The notes: generated from the letters alone by a model not told the origin. DNA of 64,000 nucleotides from Tupaia tana (GCA_026018925.1 JAKSZU010000016.1:31524877-31588876); one strand, 5' to 3'; positions 1-11,053 are shown, numbered from the stretch's first letter. Numbers and translations are program-made.

Positions 1-231
1 ATATTCACACACAGCCCGCTCTTCCCTGCAATTTCCAGCCAAGGCCAGAAACAGAAGCCTGGACAAAGAGAATGATCAAACCCTATTGTTTGGTGCTACA
101 TCAATGGCACAAGAATAAAGCACCCCCAAGTGAAGCTCTTACCTCTTAATTACCTTCCACTACTGACCAGATTCTGGAAAGCAAGATGATACAAGACAAC
201 TACCACAAACTGGATGATGTTGTTATGGCTG
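1..231. other. unique AT-rich DNA, no feature seen
   Basis: No repeat, exon-like or RNA-like signal recognised before the first SINE. Confidence 0.5.
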
Positions 232-246
232 AAAACTGCAAACTAG

Positions 247-522
247 GGGGACCAGCAGTTAGCGTAATGGCTATGTCGCTGGACTCCCACATAGTCGACC
301 ATGGTTCGAGCCCAGGACCCAGTGGCTTAAACTCACTCTGGGCGCATGTGTGTGCGTACCCAAGATCCCAAGAGGAGAACGGAGGAGAAGGGATTGTGGC
401 ATGGCCATCCTCCAAGGGGTGGGGGGTAATTTCTCACTTTCTATCTCTCAGTCTCTCTGTCTTTCTAGTGAGCGCACGCGCTCTATAGCAAAAACCTCTC
501 AAAAAAAAAAACAAAACAAAAC
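247..522 (+). mobile_element. F1 tRNA-derived SINE
   Basis: Starts GGGGACCAGCAGTTAGCG and runs through the tRNA-like head (B-box near GGTTCGAGCCC), the GGAGAAGGGATTG body block, the TCTC tract and a mixed A/CA tail. It is flanked by an imperfect 15-bp target-site duplication, AAAACTGCAAACTAG at 232-246 and AAAACTGTGAACTAG at 523-537. The two open frames here (100 and 71 codons) are SINE sequence and not genes. Confidence 0.93.
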
Positions 523-537
523 AAAACTGTGAACTAG

Positions 538-1076
538 CAGAGAGAAGGGAACATACAATGCCATTTATATCTACAGAGTTGCTTTTCTAATCTAGTACTA
601 AGTGAGAAAGTAATTTGTGTTGATGATATACAATCAAGCTTGCTTTCTGAAAAGGCTGAGTCCCTGTCATGAGTTTAGGAAAGTTCTTTTTATCAAATTG
701 GAATCTGTTCATGGAAGAATAACCCAATTTTGTTGTTATCACCTGTCCCAAAGAAGCGGAGAGATGAAGAAATTCATTTCCAGTAGACAATATTTACTTT
801 AGCTTAATTTCTCTTCTATCTTACCGCTCTACATTCCTGCAAACCATTTCCTACTACTTTGTACTAAGGAAAGTCACAGAGTTCTGTACTGAGCAATGTT
901 TATTGACATCTTGTTATCCACCCATAACCGGCAGAGTCATCTCATTATCAGAATTCCTCTCTCACATTTTCTCTCATTTTTCCCATCCATTTCACTCAAT
1001 AAACTCCACATATACACATACACAAACACATTCAACATGAAAAATAACACCAATAGGGTTCTTTTGGTCTTTTTTT
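538..1076. other. unique AT-rich DNA, no feature seen
   Basis: No repeat family or coding signal recognised. Short open frames have no domain-like features. Confidence 0.5.
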
Positions 1077-1312
1077 AAGAGCTTTTTGTTTTAGGGTGTG
1101 TGCACTCACTGAAGAGAGAAAGAGACAGAGATAGTGAAAGGAAAAGTGAGAAATCACCCCCCCAGGGGGAATGGCCATTCTCCTCCTAGGATGTTGGGCA
1201 TGCATGCATATGCACTGAGAGTAATTTTTCAAGCCACCAGGTCCAGGACTCAAAAAATGGTCAGCCATGTGGGAGTCCAGCAATGGAACCACTACACCAT
1301 CTGCTGGCCCCA
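1077..1312 (-). mobile_element. older F1/F3-type SINE, antisense
   Basis: Read on the minus strand it has the head (ends here as CATCTGCTGGCCCCA), the CCTGGTGGCTT region, the GGATGGCCATTCC-type block and the pyrimidine tract. Divergence from the young copies is clear, with a decayed B-box and no intact poly-A. Confidence 0.85.
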
Positions 1313-2203
1313 CACCTATAGGTTTTTTGATTTTTTTTTTCCAATAGAAAGAGGAGAACTTGTTTTTTTGTCCTGTATAAAATATTCGGCAAAATATATT
1401 TCAAAGACCATTACAATGTATATATGTTCCCATCAACTCCATAATTTGTTCTTGCCCACACTGACTGCAGCCTAGAAGGTGATCATCCCTTTATGCTCTG
1501 TGCTTTAGACTCATTCATCTCTGAAGCACAAACAAAATTTGTAGCAACTGAGCAGGGAATTCCTTCAACCTGTAGGGAAGAGTTAATTACAGCCCTGCTC
1601 CTTGAACTACTGCCATAATTCCTTCCTTCACTGAAGTGTCTTTGATATCTCTCTACTGCTTTTGGAAAGATTACAACTTGTACACGTGGATTCCTCTAGT
1701 CAGGGTACACAAGAACACGAGGTATGAAAGTAAAATTGCTTTCTGTGCTGCTTGTGAACTCCACGGCTCTCAACTGCCACGTTAGATGCCTTGTAAATGG
1801 AAGAGCTCGAGGTCTCTGAAATGTAGATCTTTAGCTGTAATTTCAAAGCAAGTTTTCACTCCATGGGATAAATGTTCTTCGCATCTGTTGCAATATGCTG
1901 AGGAGTTACAGACCCTAGGTATTGATGCTACTGACCTCCCTGCAGAGGGATTTCATCTTTGATACATCTATTTCCAAGAGAAAACACTACTCCACATTAC
2001 ATTCTGTCTGCATCACCTCTTTGAATAAACATTCTTCTGTGAGAAACCTGGCCAGAGTCTGAAGTGAATTGTCTCTGGTGCATTGGGCATGAGACCTGTT
2101 AATTTAGGTTCATTTAAAAAAAAGGTCAAGAATAAGTACAAAATACAAAATGCATTCACATGTTTTAGATGTCTGTAGAGCTTAAGTGAATTTAGTTGGT
2201 TTG
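1313..2203. other. unique DNA, no feature seen
   Basis: Non-repetitive to the eye. No exon-like or RNA-like structure recognised. Confidence 0.45.
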
Positions 2204-2442
2204 CTTTTTTATTTTCCAGAAGGTATATGCAATTGCTAGAGAGAAAGAGAAAGAGAGAAAGCACCTCCCATAGGTCATCGTCATGCTCCAATCCTTTCTA
2301 TTCAATTTCTCCTTTTCTAGATGTTGGGCATATAGGCACACGTGCTCCCCGTTTCTCAAGCTGCTAGTTCCAGGATTCTAACCATGTAGTTAGCCATATG
2401 GGATCCAGCTGTCCTAACCACCAAACCACCAACCTACAGGTA
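2204..2442 (-). mobile_element. old F3-type SINE, antisense
   Basis: The antisense head ends CCACCAACCTACAGG and the GGATCCCATATGGCTAACTAC equivalent is visible. The AGAGAGAAAGAGAAAG tract is the complement of the TCTC tract. Strongly diverged. Confidence 0.7.
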
Positions 2443-2446
2443 GGTC

Positions 2447-2447
2447 T

Positions 2448-2498
<51 letters not shown>

Positions 2499-2502
2499 TT
2501 TG
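2447..2502. repeat. (TTTA)n microsatellite
   Basis: About 14 uninterrupted TTTA units directly abut the 5' (head) side of the antisense SINE at 2204-2442, so this is not that SINE's own tail. Confidence 0.95.
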
Positions 2503-2814
2503 AAATTTTAAGAATACACAGATTTTTTTTTTTTCTGGAACAATTCTCATTTTATAAACCTCTTAGTTCACTGTTTGACTAGAAATCAGTAGCTAGTCAG
2601 AGTAATGCTTTGTTCAAACATCAAAACCTCAAGGGCCCTTCAGGCAGATGGAGGCAAGTCTATACATCTGGATTGCACTCAAGGTCACATGGTTACCTCA
2701 ACAATTGATTGTAAGATGTGTCTCTAGAACATTATTTCTCAAACTGGAGTGCTTGGCATATCTATACTAGATTAATCTCTGTATTAAAAATATAGCTCTG
2801 AAGCCTGTATTTTT
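2503..2814. other. unique DNA, no feature seen
   Basis: No recognisable repeat or gene signal. Confidence 0.45.
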
Positions 2815-2830
2815 AAAATATATAATCAGG

Positions 2831-3122
2831 GGAACCAGCAGTTAGCGTAATGGCTATGTTGCTGGACTCCCACGTAGTCGACCGCGGTTCGCGTCCCAAA
2901 CCCGGTGGCTTAAAACTCACGCCGGGCGCGTGTGTGTGCGTGCCCAAGATCCCGAGAGGAGAATGGAGGAGAAGGGATTGCGGTATGACCATCCCCCCTG
3001 GGGGGTGATTTCTCGCTTTCTGTCTCTATGTCTCTCTCTGTCTGTCTGGCAAGCACACACGCCCTATAGCGAAAACCTCTCTCAAAAAAAAAAAAAAGAA
3101 AAAAAAGAAAAGAAAAGAAAAG
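2831..3122 (+). mobile_element. F1 SINE, young, with TSD
   Basis: Complete copy with the head GGAACCAGCAGTTAGCG, CpG-rich body (GGGCGCGTGTGTGCGTG) and an A-rich tail with AAAAG units. The 16-bp target duplication is AAAATATATAATCAGG (2815-2830) and AAAATATATAATCGGG (3123-3138), one mismatch. Retained CpGs suggest it is young. Confidence 0.95.
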
Positions 3123-3439
3123 AAAATATATAATCGGGTCATTCTTATGGAACATTAAACTTTAAGGGTCAGTGCATCATATGGTTAAAAAAAGGAAAAA
3201 AAAAAAGAGGCCCTCCTGTATTTTTTAAAAAATTGTTTTAAATGAATCAAAGTGAAACGTTGTTGAAAATGTCTGTGTAGATAAAACCTACTATAACAAA
3301 TGCTTTCAAGTGCCAAAATTGTTCTATGACTATTTGGTTTGTTAGATTTATATTAAAAACAAACAAGCAAACTGAAGCAAAATATATCCTTGCATCCCTA
3401 TGTTCAAAGTCAGTGATTGTTTCTTTTTATTTCTCTCTC

Positions 3440-3600
3440 TCAGGACCACACAGTAAGTTAGTGGCAGAACTACGAGTGAACTGGCAATATCAATATTCTT
3501 TGGGATTTTATAGTTCTTTTCATCTTCAAAGCGCTTTGCAAAATTCTCTAATTAGGCTCACAAGTTCTGGCTCCTGGTGTTGCCTCTAATCAGAAGACAA
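3440..3600 (+). mobile_element. MIR-like ancient SINE relic
   Basis: Contains ACCACACAGTAAGTTAGTGG and a downstream CATCTTCAAAGCGCTTTGCA stretch typical of MIR/MIR3-class elements. Highly diverged and the boundaries are approximate. Confidence 0.55.
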
Positions 3601-5256
3601 CATACCTACTCGTCATTCCTCAGCTCTGAGCAACATGTCATTCTTAATCATTGCTAAATTAAAGGAAAAAGGTGTTTATAATAATTTCAACTTAATTAAT
3701 GACAAACCTGGATATTTCTTTAAACACAAGTTCAATTGCCTGAGTCCTAATCTATACGAGTAAAATTTGGCCATAATTTATTTAGAGCAAAGATAACTTT
3801 TAATTATAAAATTATCTGCAATTAAATGCCCTGGTTAATATAGTTGCATTTTCAACCAACTTAAAATGTTCTTCTAAAGGATTTCATTTTATTCCCTAAA
3901 AGAATATTTTTGTTTTGCATTTCCTGACTGTTTCAAAATAGACTTTTTAACTAGCTGTACTATGTGATAAGCATACAGGTATATGTTAGTCTTTAAATGC
4001 AAACAAAATAAGACAATTAGGAAACCTAAGTTTTCTTTCCATTTCTGTCACTAAATATTGTGATTTGGGAGAAGTCATTTGCTATACTGGAACTAGGTTT
4101 CTTCCTTTGTGAATCAAAGAGATTTCTTCTAGCTTTGTGACTTCAGGAGCAGTTAGTTACATGCATCACATCACATGTGTCTAGGCCTGCTCTGAGAACT
4201 TTCGTGGTCACTAGCAAGTGTATGCAGAGTTTGAGTACCAAAGTAACTACCACATCATCAAGTATTTCGGCCCTCAGACATGGTATGGCAAATTAAATGA
4301 TAATAGAACCATTCAAAAATATAACCACTGAGCATTTGCCTGTCCTGAATGTGTCTCTGCTGAAGACTCTTGGGTTTGAACCAAGAGGCTGCAGAACTGC
4401 CTTAATCTTGTCTACCTTGTCCTTAGAAGACTTTTCCTCCCTGTAACTCATCACCACCTCTCAGCTGCTGATTCCTTCTTCAGCATCAGAGTTTCTTTTG
4501 TCAGATCCTTTAGGGGAAAAGTCTCTAAATAAGTTGCCATTTTAAGCTTAATCAAGTGCTCTCACCTCGGAGAGAAGGGGATTTCAGATTCTTTTTTTGA
4601 GAGCATGTGCTGATATTAGAGGGGCGGATGTGAAAGCTTTGATTTGGGGAGGGTGGATGTTTAGGGAAAGGACCTTGTTTCCCTAAAATTGCAAGAAAGA
4701 ATAAGGATGACAACAGTCAGGACACAGAGAATGCAGAAAAATGGGTTTCATTTACGTCATTAGGAAAAGGAGAAACTGACTACTCACAAGATACCAGCAG
4801 AGAGTAGACACAGTCTGGCCGTGAGGGAGTCTGATTGTGAATGAGGTTACCTGTATGTTCCTTTAAGGCTTAGGCTGCATATCTAAAAACAACAGTTCTC
4901 CAGCTCTGGGTTGTGTGTGAGTGTGCGTAGGTGTGTGCGTGTATGTGTGTTCTGAAGTAAGGCAAGGAAAAGAAAGCAGAGTACAAGCTCCTAGAATAAT
5001 TTTTCACGTTAAAACAAACATGTTACTGAGTGCAAAGGCAAGACAACAGAAAGATGTGAATCTTTAGTTTAATAAATTTCTATGGCTTCAATTGTAGCAC
5101 AGCATAATATCTGAGTAAATAATCGTGTTCAACGCTGTTGATGCTATGAATTCCCCTTTTGATATTATCTATTTCTTGGAAGTGGTCCAAGAAAATACTT
5201 GGAATAACCTCAGAAACAAAATAGGAGCCCAAAATATTCCAATTAAATAGTTTATG
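3601..5256. other. unique DNA with weak MIR trace and GT-rich patch
   Basis: Mostly non-repetitive. Bases 4035-4150 weakly resemble MIR (GTGATTTGGGAGAAGTCATT). Bases 4911-4951 are a degenerate GT/GCGT tract. No coding exon recognised. Confidence 0.5.
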
Positions 5257-5272
5257 CATAGTAGAACCTTTT

Positions 5273-5533
5273 TTTTTTTTTTGGAGAGGTTTTTGCTGTA
5301 GGGCGAGTGCACTCGCCAGACAGACAGAGAGAGATAGAGAGACAGAAAGCGAGAAATCACCCCCCAGAGGGGATGGCCACGCCGCAATCCCTTCTCCTCC
5401 ATTCTCCTCTCAGGCTCTTGGGCACGCATGCACACGCACCCGGTGTGAGTTCAAACCACCAGGTCTGGGACTCGAACTGTGGTTGACTACGTGGGAGTCC
5501 AGCGACATAGCCATTACGCTAACTGCTGGTCTC
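5273..5533 (-). mobile_element. F1 SINE, antisense, with TSD
   Basis: Starts with a T-run (its poly-A) and TTTTTGCTGTAGGGCG, and ends at the head CTAACTGCTGGTCTC. The 16-bp duplication is CATAGTAGAACCTTTT (5257-5272) and CATAGTAGAATCTTTT (5534-5549), one mismatch. Confidence 0.95.
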
Positions 5534-5747
5534 CATAGTAGAATCTTTTAAAGAAGAAAATTACAATAATAGCTTTATATTTTAACAAACTAGATAAAAT
5601 GCTACACTTTTTTTTTTTCAGAAGAACGTTAGATTAGGTATTAGTAATCACACTTTAGCCAAATAGTTCTATATTCATAAAACCCACTTTATGAGCAGTG
5701 GCATTTTAGGATAACCATATTTAGCAAATAAAAATACAGAGTATTTA

Positions 5748-5920
5748 GAGCCAGCAAGTGTTGTGATGGCTAAGGCACTGGATTCCCACATAGCTGATCA
5801 TGATTTAAGTCCCATACCTGGCAGCTTGCTTTCTCATTTTCTCCATCTCTCTCTCTCTGATAAGTGCAAATGCCCTATAGCAAATTTAAAAAATAATGAT
5901 AATCTTAAATAAATAAATGG
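5748..5920 (+). mobile_element. F2 short SINE, older
   Basis: Head GAGCCAGCAAGTGTTGTGATGG, then GGCAGCTTGCTTTCTCATTT without the F1 body, a TCTC tract, GCCCTATAGCAAATTT and a tail with AAATAAATAAA. The joint matches the other F2 copies. Confidence 0.85.
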
Positions 5921-5984
5921 ATATTTAAAAAACACAAAGTGCTCAATTATATTTGAACTTAGATAAAAGAGTAAATATATTTTT

Positions 5985-6235
5985 GAAGGGAGAAGTGGGG
6001 ATTTTGCCCTAGGGACCATGAACTTAGTGAAGAGAGAGAGAGAGACATTGAGAAGGAAAGTGAGAAATCATTCCCTGGAAGGATGGCCACACTGCAATCT
6101 TTTCTCCTCCCAGGATCTTGGGCATACAAGCATATATGCCCAGCATGATTTCCAAGCCACTGGGTCCAGGACTTGAACAGCAGTTGGCCCTGTGTGAATC
6201 CAGCAATGTAACTTCCATACCATATGTTGGCCCCA
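5985..6235 (-). mobile_element. older F1-type SINE, antisense
   Basis: Antisense body (GCAATCTTTTCTCCTCCCAGG, GATCTTGGGCAT) and head (CATATGTTGGCCCC) are visible, with many substitutions and a GAGAGAGAGAG tract from the TCTC region. Confidence 0.85.
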
Positions 6236-6530
6236 GAAAAACTATATTTTAGTATAAATATATGCTATGTGATATTTGGGGCACAGTTACTAGCAAAAAA
6301 TTATTTGTATTCATCTGAAATTCAAATTTAACTGGTGTTCTGAATTTTATCTGACAACCTTAGATGGTTTTCAGCATAATTCTGAATTATTTTAGCTTAT
6401 TCTATGTCTCAAGACATCTTATTATTGCCTTGAGTTGATATATGCAAAGAAACTTTTGTTCTATTACCTTTTGATTAACTGCCAGAGGACACACATGTAT
6501 GCCAGACATAGAGAGACAGAGAGAGAGATC
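6236..6530. other. unique DNA, no feature seen
   Basis: The last 45 bases before the L1 contain a short GAGAGACAGAGAGAG run that may be a SINE scrap. Nothing else recognised. Confidence 0.4.
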
Positions 6531-8110
6531 ATTTCAATCGATGCGGAAAAAGCATTCAACAAAATAAAACATGCTTTTTATGATCAATACTCTCAGTAAA
6601 ATTGGCATAGAAGGACCATTTATCAACATAATAAAGCCATTTATGAAAAACCTACAGTTAACATTATACTAAATGAGGAAAAGCTGAAAGCTACTCCACT
6701 ACATTTGGATATAAGAAAAGGCTGCCCACTTTCTCTGCTCCTATTCAATATAGTACTGGAAGTGCTAGCCAATGCAATCAGACAAGAGAAGAAAATAAAA
6801 GGCATTCCAATAGGGAAAGAAGAGCTGAAATTATCTCTGTAAATGACATGATTGTATACAGAGAAGATCCAATAGTATCCAAGAAAAAACTTCTCAAAGT
6901 AATAAATGCATACAGTAGAGTGGCAGGATACAAAATTAACTTACAAAAATCTATAGCATTTCTACATACAAACAACAAATAGACAGGAACAGAACTGAAG
7001 AAAGTAATTCCGTTTACCATAGCCAAAACAAGCATAACATACTTAAGAATAAAACTAACCAAGGAAGTCAAAGACCTCTACAAGGAAAACTATGAAGACC
7101 TTAAAAAGGAAATTGAAAAAGACACTAAAAAGTGGAAGGACATCCCATGTTCCTGGATTGGGAGAATTAATATAATAAAAATGGAAATCCTACCCATTTA
7201 ATCTACATGTTTAATGCAATCCCTATAAAATTACAAGAGACATTCCTCACAGATCTAGAAAAGACAATCATAGAATTTGTCTGTAACCATAAAAGACCCC
7301 ATTTTGCCAAAGCCACCCTGCACAAGAAGACTGGAGTAGGTGACATCTCAGTTCCTGACCCCAAAATATATTACAAAGTTGTGATAATCAAAACAGCATG
7401 GTATTGGCATGAACTGAGACATGAGGACCAATGGAACAGAGTGGAGACTGCAGAAATAAACCCCTAAACATACACCCAATTCAACTTTGACAACGAGTAC
7501 AGTACCAGTAATTCCAGCAGGAAAAGGGAAACCTCTTTAGCAAATGGTGTTGGAAAAACTGGGTATATACCTGCAGAGAGATGAATCTGGATCCCTATCT
7601 GTCACCATTAACAAAAATAAACTCAAAGTGGATCAAATATCTAAACCTAAGACCCACAAACTATGAAACTACTGATGGAAAACACTGGGGAAACTCTGGA
7701 GACATTGGGGTAGGCAAAAATTTCTTAAGCAAGACCCCCAAAGCACAGGCAATAATTCCCCAAATAAACAGGTGGGATTACATCAGATTAAAGTGTTTTG
7801 CACAGCAAAGGACACTGTAATTAGTGTGAATCCACAACCCTTGGAATGGGAGAGAATATTTGTTAACTGTGCCTCAGATAAGGGACTGATAACCAGAATA
7901 CACAGGGAACTCAAGCAGCTTACCTGGAAGAAAATGATTAATCCAATTAAAAGATGGGAAAATGAGTTGAATAAACAACTCTCTAAGGAAGACATATGAA
8001 TAGCCAAAAAGCATATGAAAAAATGCTCGACATCCCTCATTGTAAAGAGATGCAGATCAAAACCACAATGAGATACCACCTAACCCCAGTCAGAATGGTG
8101 ACAATTAAAA

Positions 8111-8154
<44 letters not shown>

Positions 8155-8916
8155 GATAAGTACTGGAGGGGATGTGGTGAAAGTGGAACACTCCTACACT
8201 GTTGGTGGGAATGTAAATTGGTCCAGCCACTGTGGAAAATGATATGGAGGTTCCTCAAAGACCTTCAAATAGAACTACCATATGATTCAGCGATTCCAGT
8301 CCTGGATATCTACCCAAAGAACAGGAGAGCATTGTCAGAAAAGCACTTGCACAACTATTTTCATTGCAATATTATTCACAGTTGCTAAGACATGGAACCA
8401 ACCCAAATGTCCACACATAGATGAATGGATTGAAAAATTGTGGCACATATACTCCATGGAATACTATTCAGCCATTAAAACCAACAAGGCCCTGGAATTT
8501 GATAGAAAGTGGACAAATATGGAAGATTTGTTGCTGAGTGAAGCAAGTCAGGCTGTGAAAGAGAGACATTGTATGTCTCCACTTAACATATACCAACTGT
8601 CCGCATTCTATGGTAGAGACTTAAAGACTGGAGAATATGAAAGCATTAAAAATTGTAATGGACACTAGAGACAAAGTAGAAAGAAAGTGTGGGAGGGGAA
8701 GAGCATTGGAAAGGAAATCTGTGAAGAAAATGGAGAAGTAAGACATTTGTGGGACACAAATAAGGTTTATTATCTGTTGATGAGGATGTGTATAACATTC
8801 TCAACTGGGTTGGACTGAGGTGTATATCATGCTGGGTAAAATCTCTACAATCTAAATGATGTATAGTGATTTAATGTATAAATAATAATTTTATAAATTA
8901 ATAAAAATATGAAAAA
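6531..8916 (+). mobile_element. L1 LINE, 5'-truncated: ORF2 relic and 3' UTR
   Basis: Begins inside the reverse-transcriptase domain. In one frame it reads SIDAEKAFNKI near the start, then [16 protein letters not shown] at about 6720-6770. Just downstream the FADD catalytic block should follow LKLSL, but a few bases are missing and the frame falls into stops at about 6840, so the enzyme is dead. Further C-terminal ORF2 pieces stay open at 7207-7467 and 8282-8668 (WNRVET, YYSAIKTNKA, WTNMEDLLLSEAS). From about 8670 a 250-bp 3' UTR ends in an AT-rich tail. The same 3' UTR recurs at 10789-10965 and antisense at 13401-13670, so this is a distinct L1 lineage active after the older L1s here. No TSD is obvious. 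A non-functional relic. Confidence 0.93.
8107..8153. repeat. (ATAA)n microsatellite inside L1 ORF2
   Basis: About 11 AAAT units sit at an A-rich position of ORF2 just after CCCCAGTCAGAATGG. The unit carries AATAAA hexamers. The L1 fragment at 58120-58445 ends at this same ORF2 position. Confidence 0.95.
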
Positions 8917-9395
8917 GGAAAGACAAATATCACATATTCACTCTCATATAAAATCTTTAAAAAAAAACTGTTTATAGAAGTAGAAAAGTATTTACTGGAG
9001 ACTGGGGACTGAAGGAAATGGGAGACTGGTCAAAGGGTACATAGTTGCATTAAACAGGAAGAATAGATGAAAAGTGTTGGGGACCAGCAATTGGCATAAT
9101 GGCTGTGTCGCTGGACTCCCATGTAGTTGACCGCAGTTCGAGTCCTGGACCCGGTGGCTTAAACTCACGCTGGACACGTGTGCATGCCTGCCCAATATCC
9201 TGAGAGGAGAATGGAGGAGAAGGGATTGCTTGGTGGCCAAACCCCCTGGGGGGTGATTTCTCGCTTTCTGTCTCTCTGTCTCTCTCTGTCTGTCTGGCGA
9301 GCGCACGCACCCTATAACAAAAACCTCTCAAAAAAAAAGTGTTTAAGTTGATGAAATATTAACTGCCTTGATTAAGTTATTGAAGATCATGCACA
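8917..9395 (+). mobile_element. older L1 3' UTR fragment (L1MA/MB-like)
   Basis: Reads AAAGACAAATATCACATATT, then a GACTGGGGACTGAAGGAAATG block and TTGGTCAAAGGGTACAT-like sequence, the standard order of older mammalian L1 3' UTRs. Split by the F1 SINE at 9079-9334. The right part (GATGAAATATTAACTGCCTT) is weaker. Confidence 0.75.
9079..9334 (+). mobile_element. F1 SINE inserted in old L1
   Basis: Complete head and body (CCCCCTGGGGGGTGATTT) with a short A-tail. The duplication AAAAGTGTT occurs at 9070-9078 and 9335-9343. Confidence 0.93.
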
Positions 9396-9916
9396 AATGT
9401 CCACCACCTACTCTCTACCAACCACTTTTCACCTTTACTGTCACATCCACATCCATGTTCTCCACTGTCACATTTTTTGATCTCTCAACCTTTGCCACAA
9501 AGCTCTGATATTCAGTACAAATTGAGAGCAGATATACAATGTGTGTCTTTCAAAGTCTTGCTCATTTTGCTCAACATTAAGTCTTCTATATTCATCCACT
9601 ATGAGTCAAAAGATAGGATCTCATTGTTTCTTATAGCTATAGTATGTGCCATAGTTTTTCTATATGTAGATATCATTGCTTCTTATAGTACATATAGTGA
9701 ATATGTGCCACCGTTTTTTAACCCATCATCAGTTTTATGACATTTAGGTTGGTTCCATGTTTTAGCAATTACAAATAATGCTGCAAGAAACATGGAAGTG
9801 CAGATGTCTTTCCAATTGAGTGTTTCTTATCCTTTGGGTAGTTACCAAGAAGTGGGATTGCTGGATCATAGGGAGGTTCTATTTGAAAGTTTTTGAGAAA
9901 TTTCCATATTGTGGCA
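9396..9916 (-). mobile_element. old L1 3' region, antisense
   Basis: The minus strand reads CCTATGATCCAGCAATCCCA, an ORF2 C-terminal hallmark, then a WNQPK-type region and beyond into 3' UTR toward 9400. Heavily mutated. It abuts a plus-strand copy of the same L1 segment at 9917. Confidence 0.85.
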
Positions 9917-10464
9917 CTATTCACAATTGCTAAATCATGGAAACAACCCAAATGCCCATGAACTGATGACTGGTTAGAAAAACTGTGACACATATACTCA
10001 ATGGAATACTATTCATCCATAAAAAACAACAAAACCTTGGCTTTTGACAGGAAGTGAATGAATATGGAAGACTTACTGCTGAGTGAAGCAAGCCATGCTA
10101 TGAAGGAGAGGCATTGCATGTCCCCACTTAATATATACCAAGTGTCTGCACTCTATAACTGAAACTAATTGACTAAAGGATATAGAAACACAGTATATAG
10201 ATGTAAATACCAGATATAGTGTGTGTGAAAGAGGAGGGTCTGAGGAAGGACATTTGGGGGAGGGACAGGGAGACAAAGCATTAATGGCACAAACAGGTGT
10301 GATATTATCTGTTGAAGATATTTTGTAGTTTTATCAACAGTACTAGAGAGAAATGTTCACCTGCTGAAATATCCATTTTGTAAGACAAATACTAATGTGA
10401 CTGAATGTATGGAAGAAAATGAAATGAAACAAATTTTTTAAAAATAAAAGAAAGAAAAAAAAAG
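9917..10464 (+). mobile_element. L1 3' end (ORF2 C-terminus, 3' UTR, poly-A)
   Basis: Reads ATTCACAATTGCTAAATCATG, CAATGGAATACTATTCATCC and GCATTGCATGTCCCCACTTA, then a 3' UTR unlike that of the 6531-8916 element, ending in an A-rich tail at about 10435-10464. Its 5' edge faces the antisense L1 at 9396-9916. Confidence 0.88.
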
Positions 10465-10466
10465 AA

Positions 10467-10584
10467 TTTGGGGCATGTGCACACACATCCAGCATGAATT
10501 TTAAGCCTCCAGGACTGGGACTCAAACTACAGTCAGCTACGTGGGAGTACAGTGACATAACTGTTACACTATCTGCTGGTCCCA
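10467..10584 (-). mobile_element. F1/F3-type SINE, antisense, truncated
   Basis: Only the head and first part of the body remain (GGGGCATGTGCACACACATC to CTATCTGCTGGTCCC). It directly follows the A-tail of the L1 at 9917-10464. Confidence 0.82.
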
Positions 10585-10654
10585 AGGAGAAAATTATTTC
10601 TGGTTTCTAAGTATTGAGCCAAGAAGGCAAGTCCAGACTAAAATAAGTATCTTT

Positions 10655-11005
10655 TAGTGGTCAGGCTTCTATGTTCAAATCCCAGATCTACCATTTAGCA
10701 GAGGGCAAGTTACTTTACTCCCATAATTCTTATTCTTCTTCTCAAAATGAAAGTGACAATGTGGTGGTCAAGGTTAAAGTGAGATACTAGTAACAGAAAG
10801 ACAAAATATTTATGGGACACAGAAATAGATTATAATCTGATAATGTAATGATAATGTATGTAGTTGTCTTCAACTAGACTGGTGTGAAGTGTATTCAAGT
10901 TGGGTAAATTCACTTTATAAGTTAATTAATGTATAGTGACTGTATAAAATAAATTAAAATGTAAAAAAGTGAGATACTGATTATGATATATTATAAAATA
11001 AATAT
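10655..11005 (+). mobile_element. MIR relic split by an L1 stub
   Basis: Bases 10660-10775 follow MIR (TTCAAATCCCAGATCTACCA, GGCAAGTTACTTTACTCCCA). The element is interrupted at 10776-10978 by a small L1 insertion and its duplicated target. Confidence 0.75.
10789..10965 (+). mobile_element. 177-bp L1 3' UTR insertion with TSD
   Basis: Only the 3' UTR of the younger L1 lineage is present (TTTATGGGACACAGAAATAG to TATAAAATAAATTAAAATG). The perfect 13-bp duplication AAAGTGAGATACT is at 10776-10788 and 10966-10978, proving a severely 5'-truncated target-primed insertion. Confidence 0.93.
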
Positions 11006-11053
11006 TCAAAATAAATTATATGAGAAAATTGAAAAAAAAGATGTGATTATAGG

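Noticed and set aside
186..488. 100-codon open frame
   Set aside because: It spans the F1 SINE at 247-522. Similar peptides (PKIPRGEWRRRD, AQDPERRMEEKGL) recur in nearly every F1 copy in different frames.
5273..5533. True tRNA genes within the SINE heads
   Set aside because: Heads lack a foldable acceptor stem with a matching 3' half and continue into the SINE body without a terminator.
8282..8668. 128-codon frame as a host gene
   Set aside because: It is the C-terminus of L1 ORF2 (YYSAIKTNKA).
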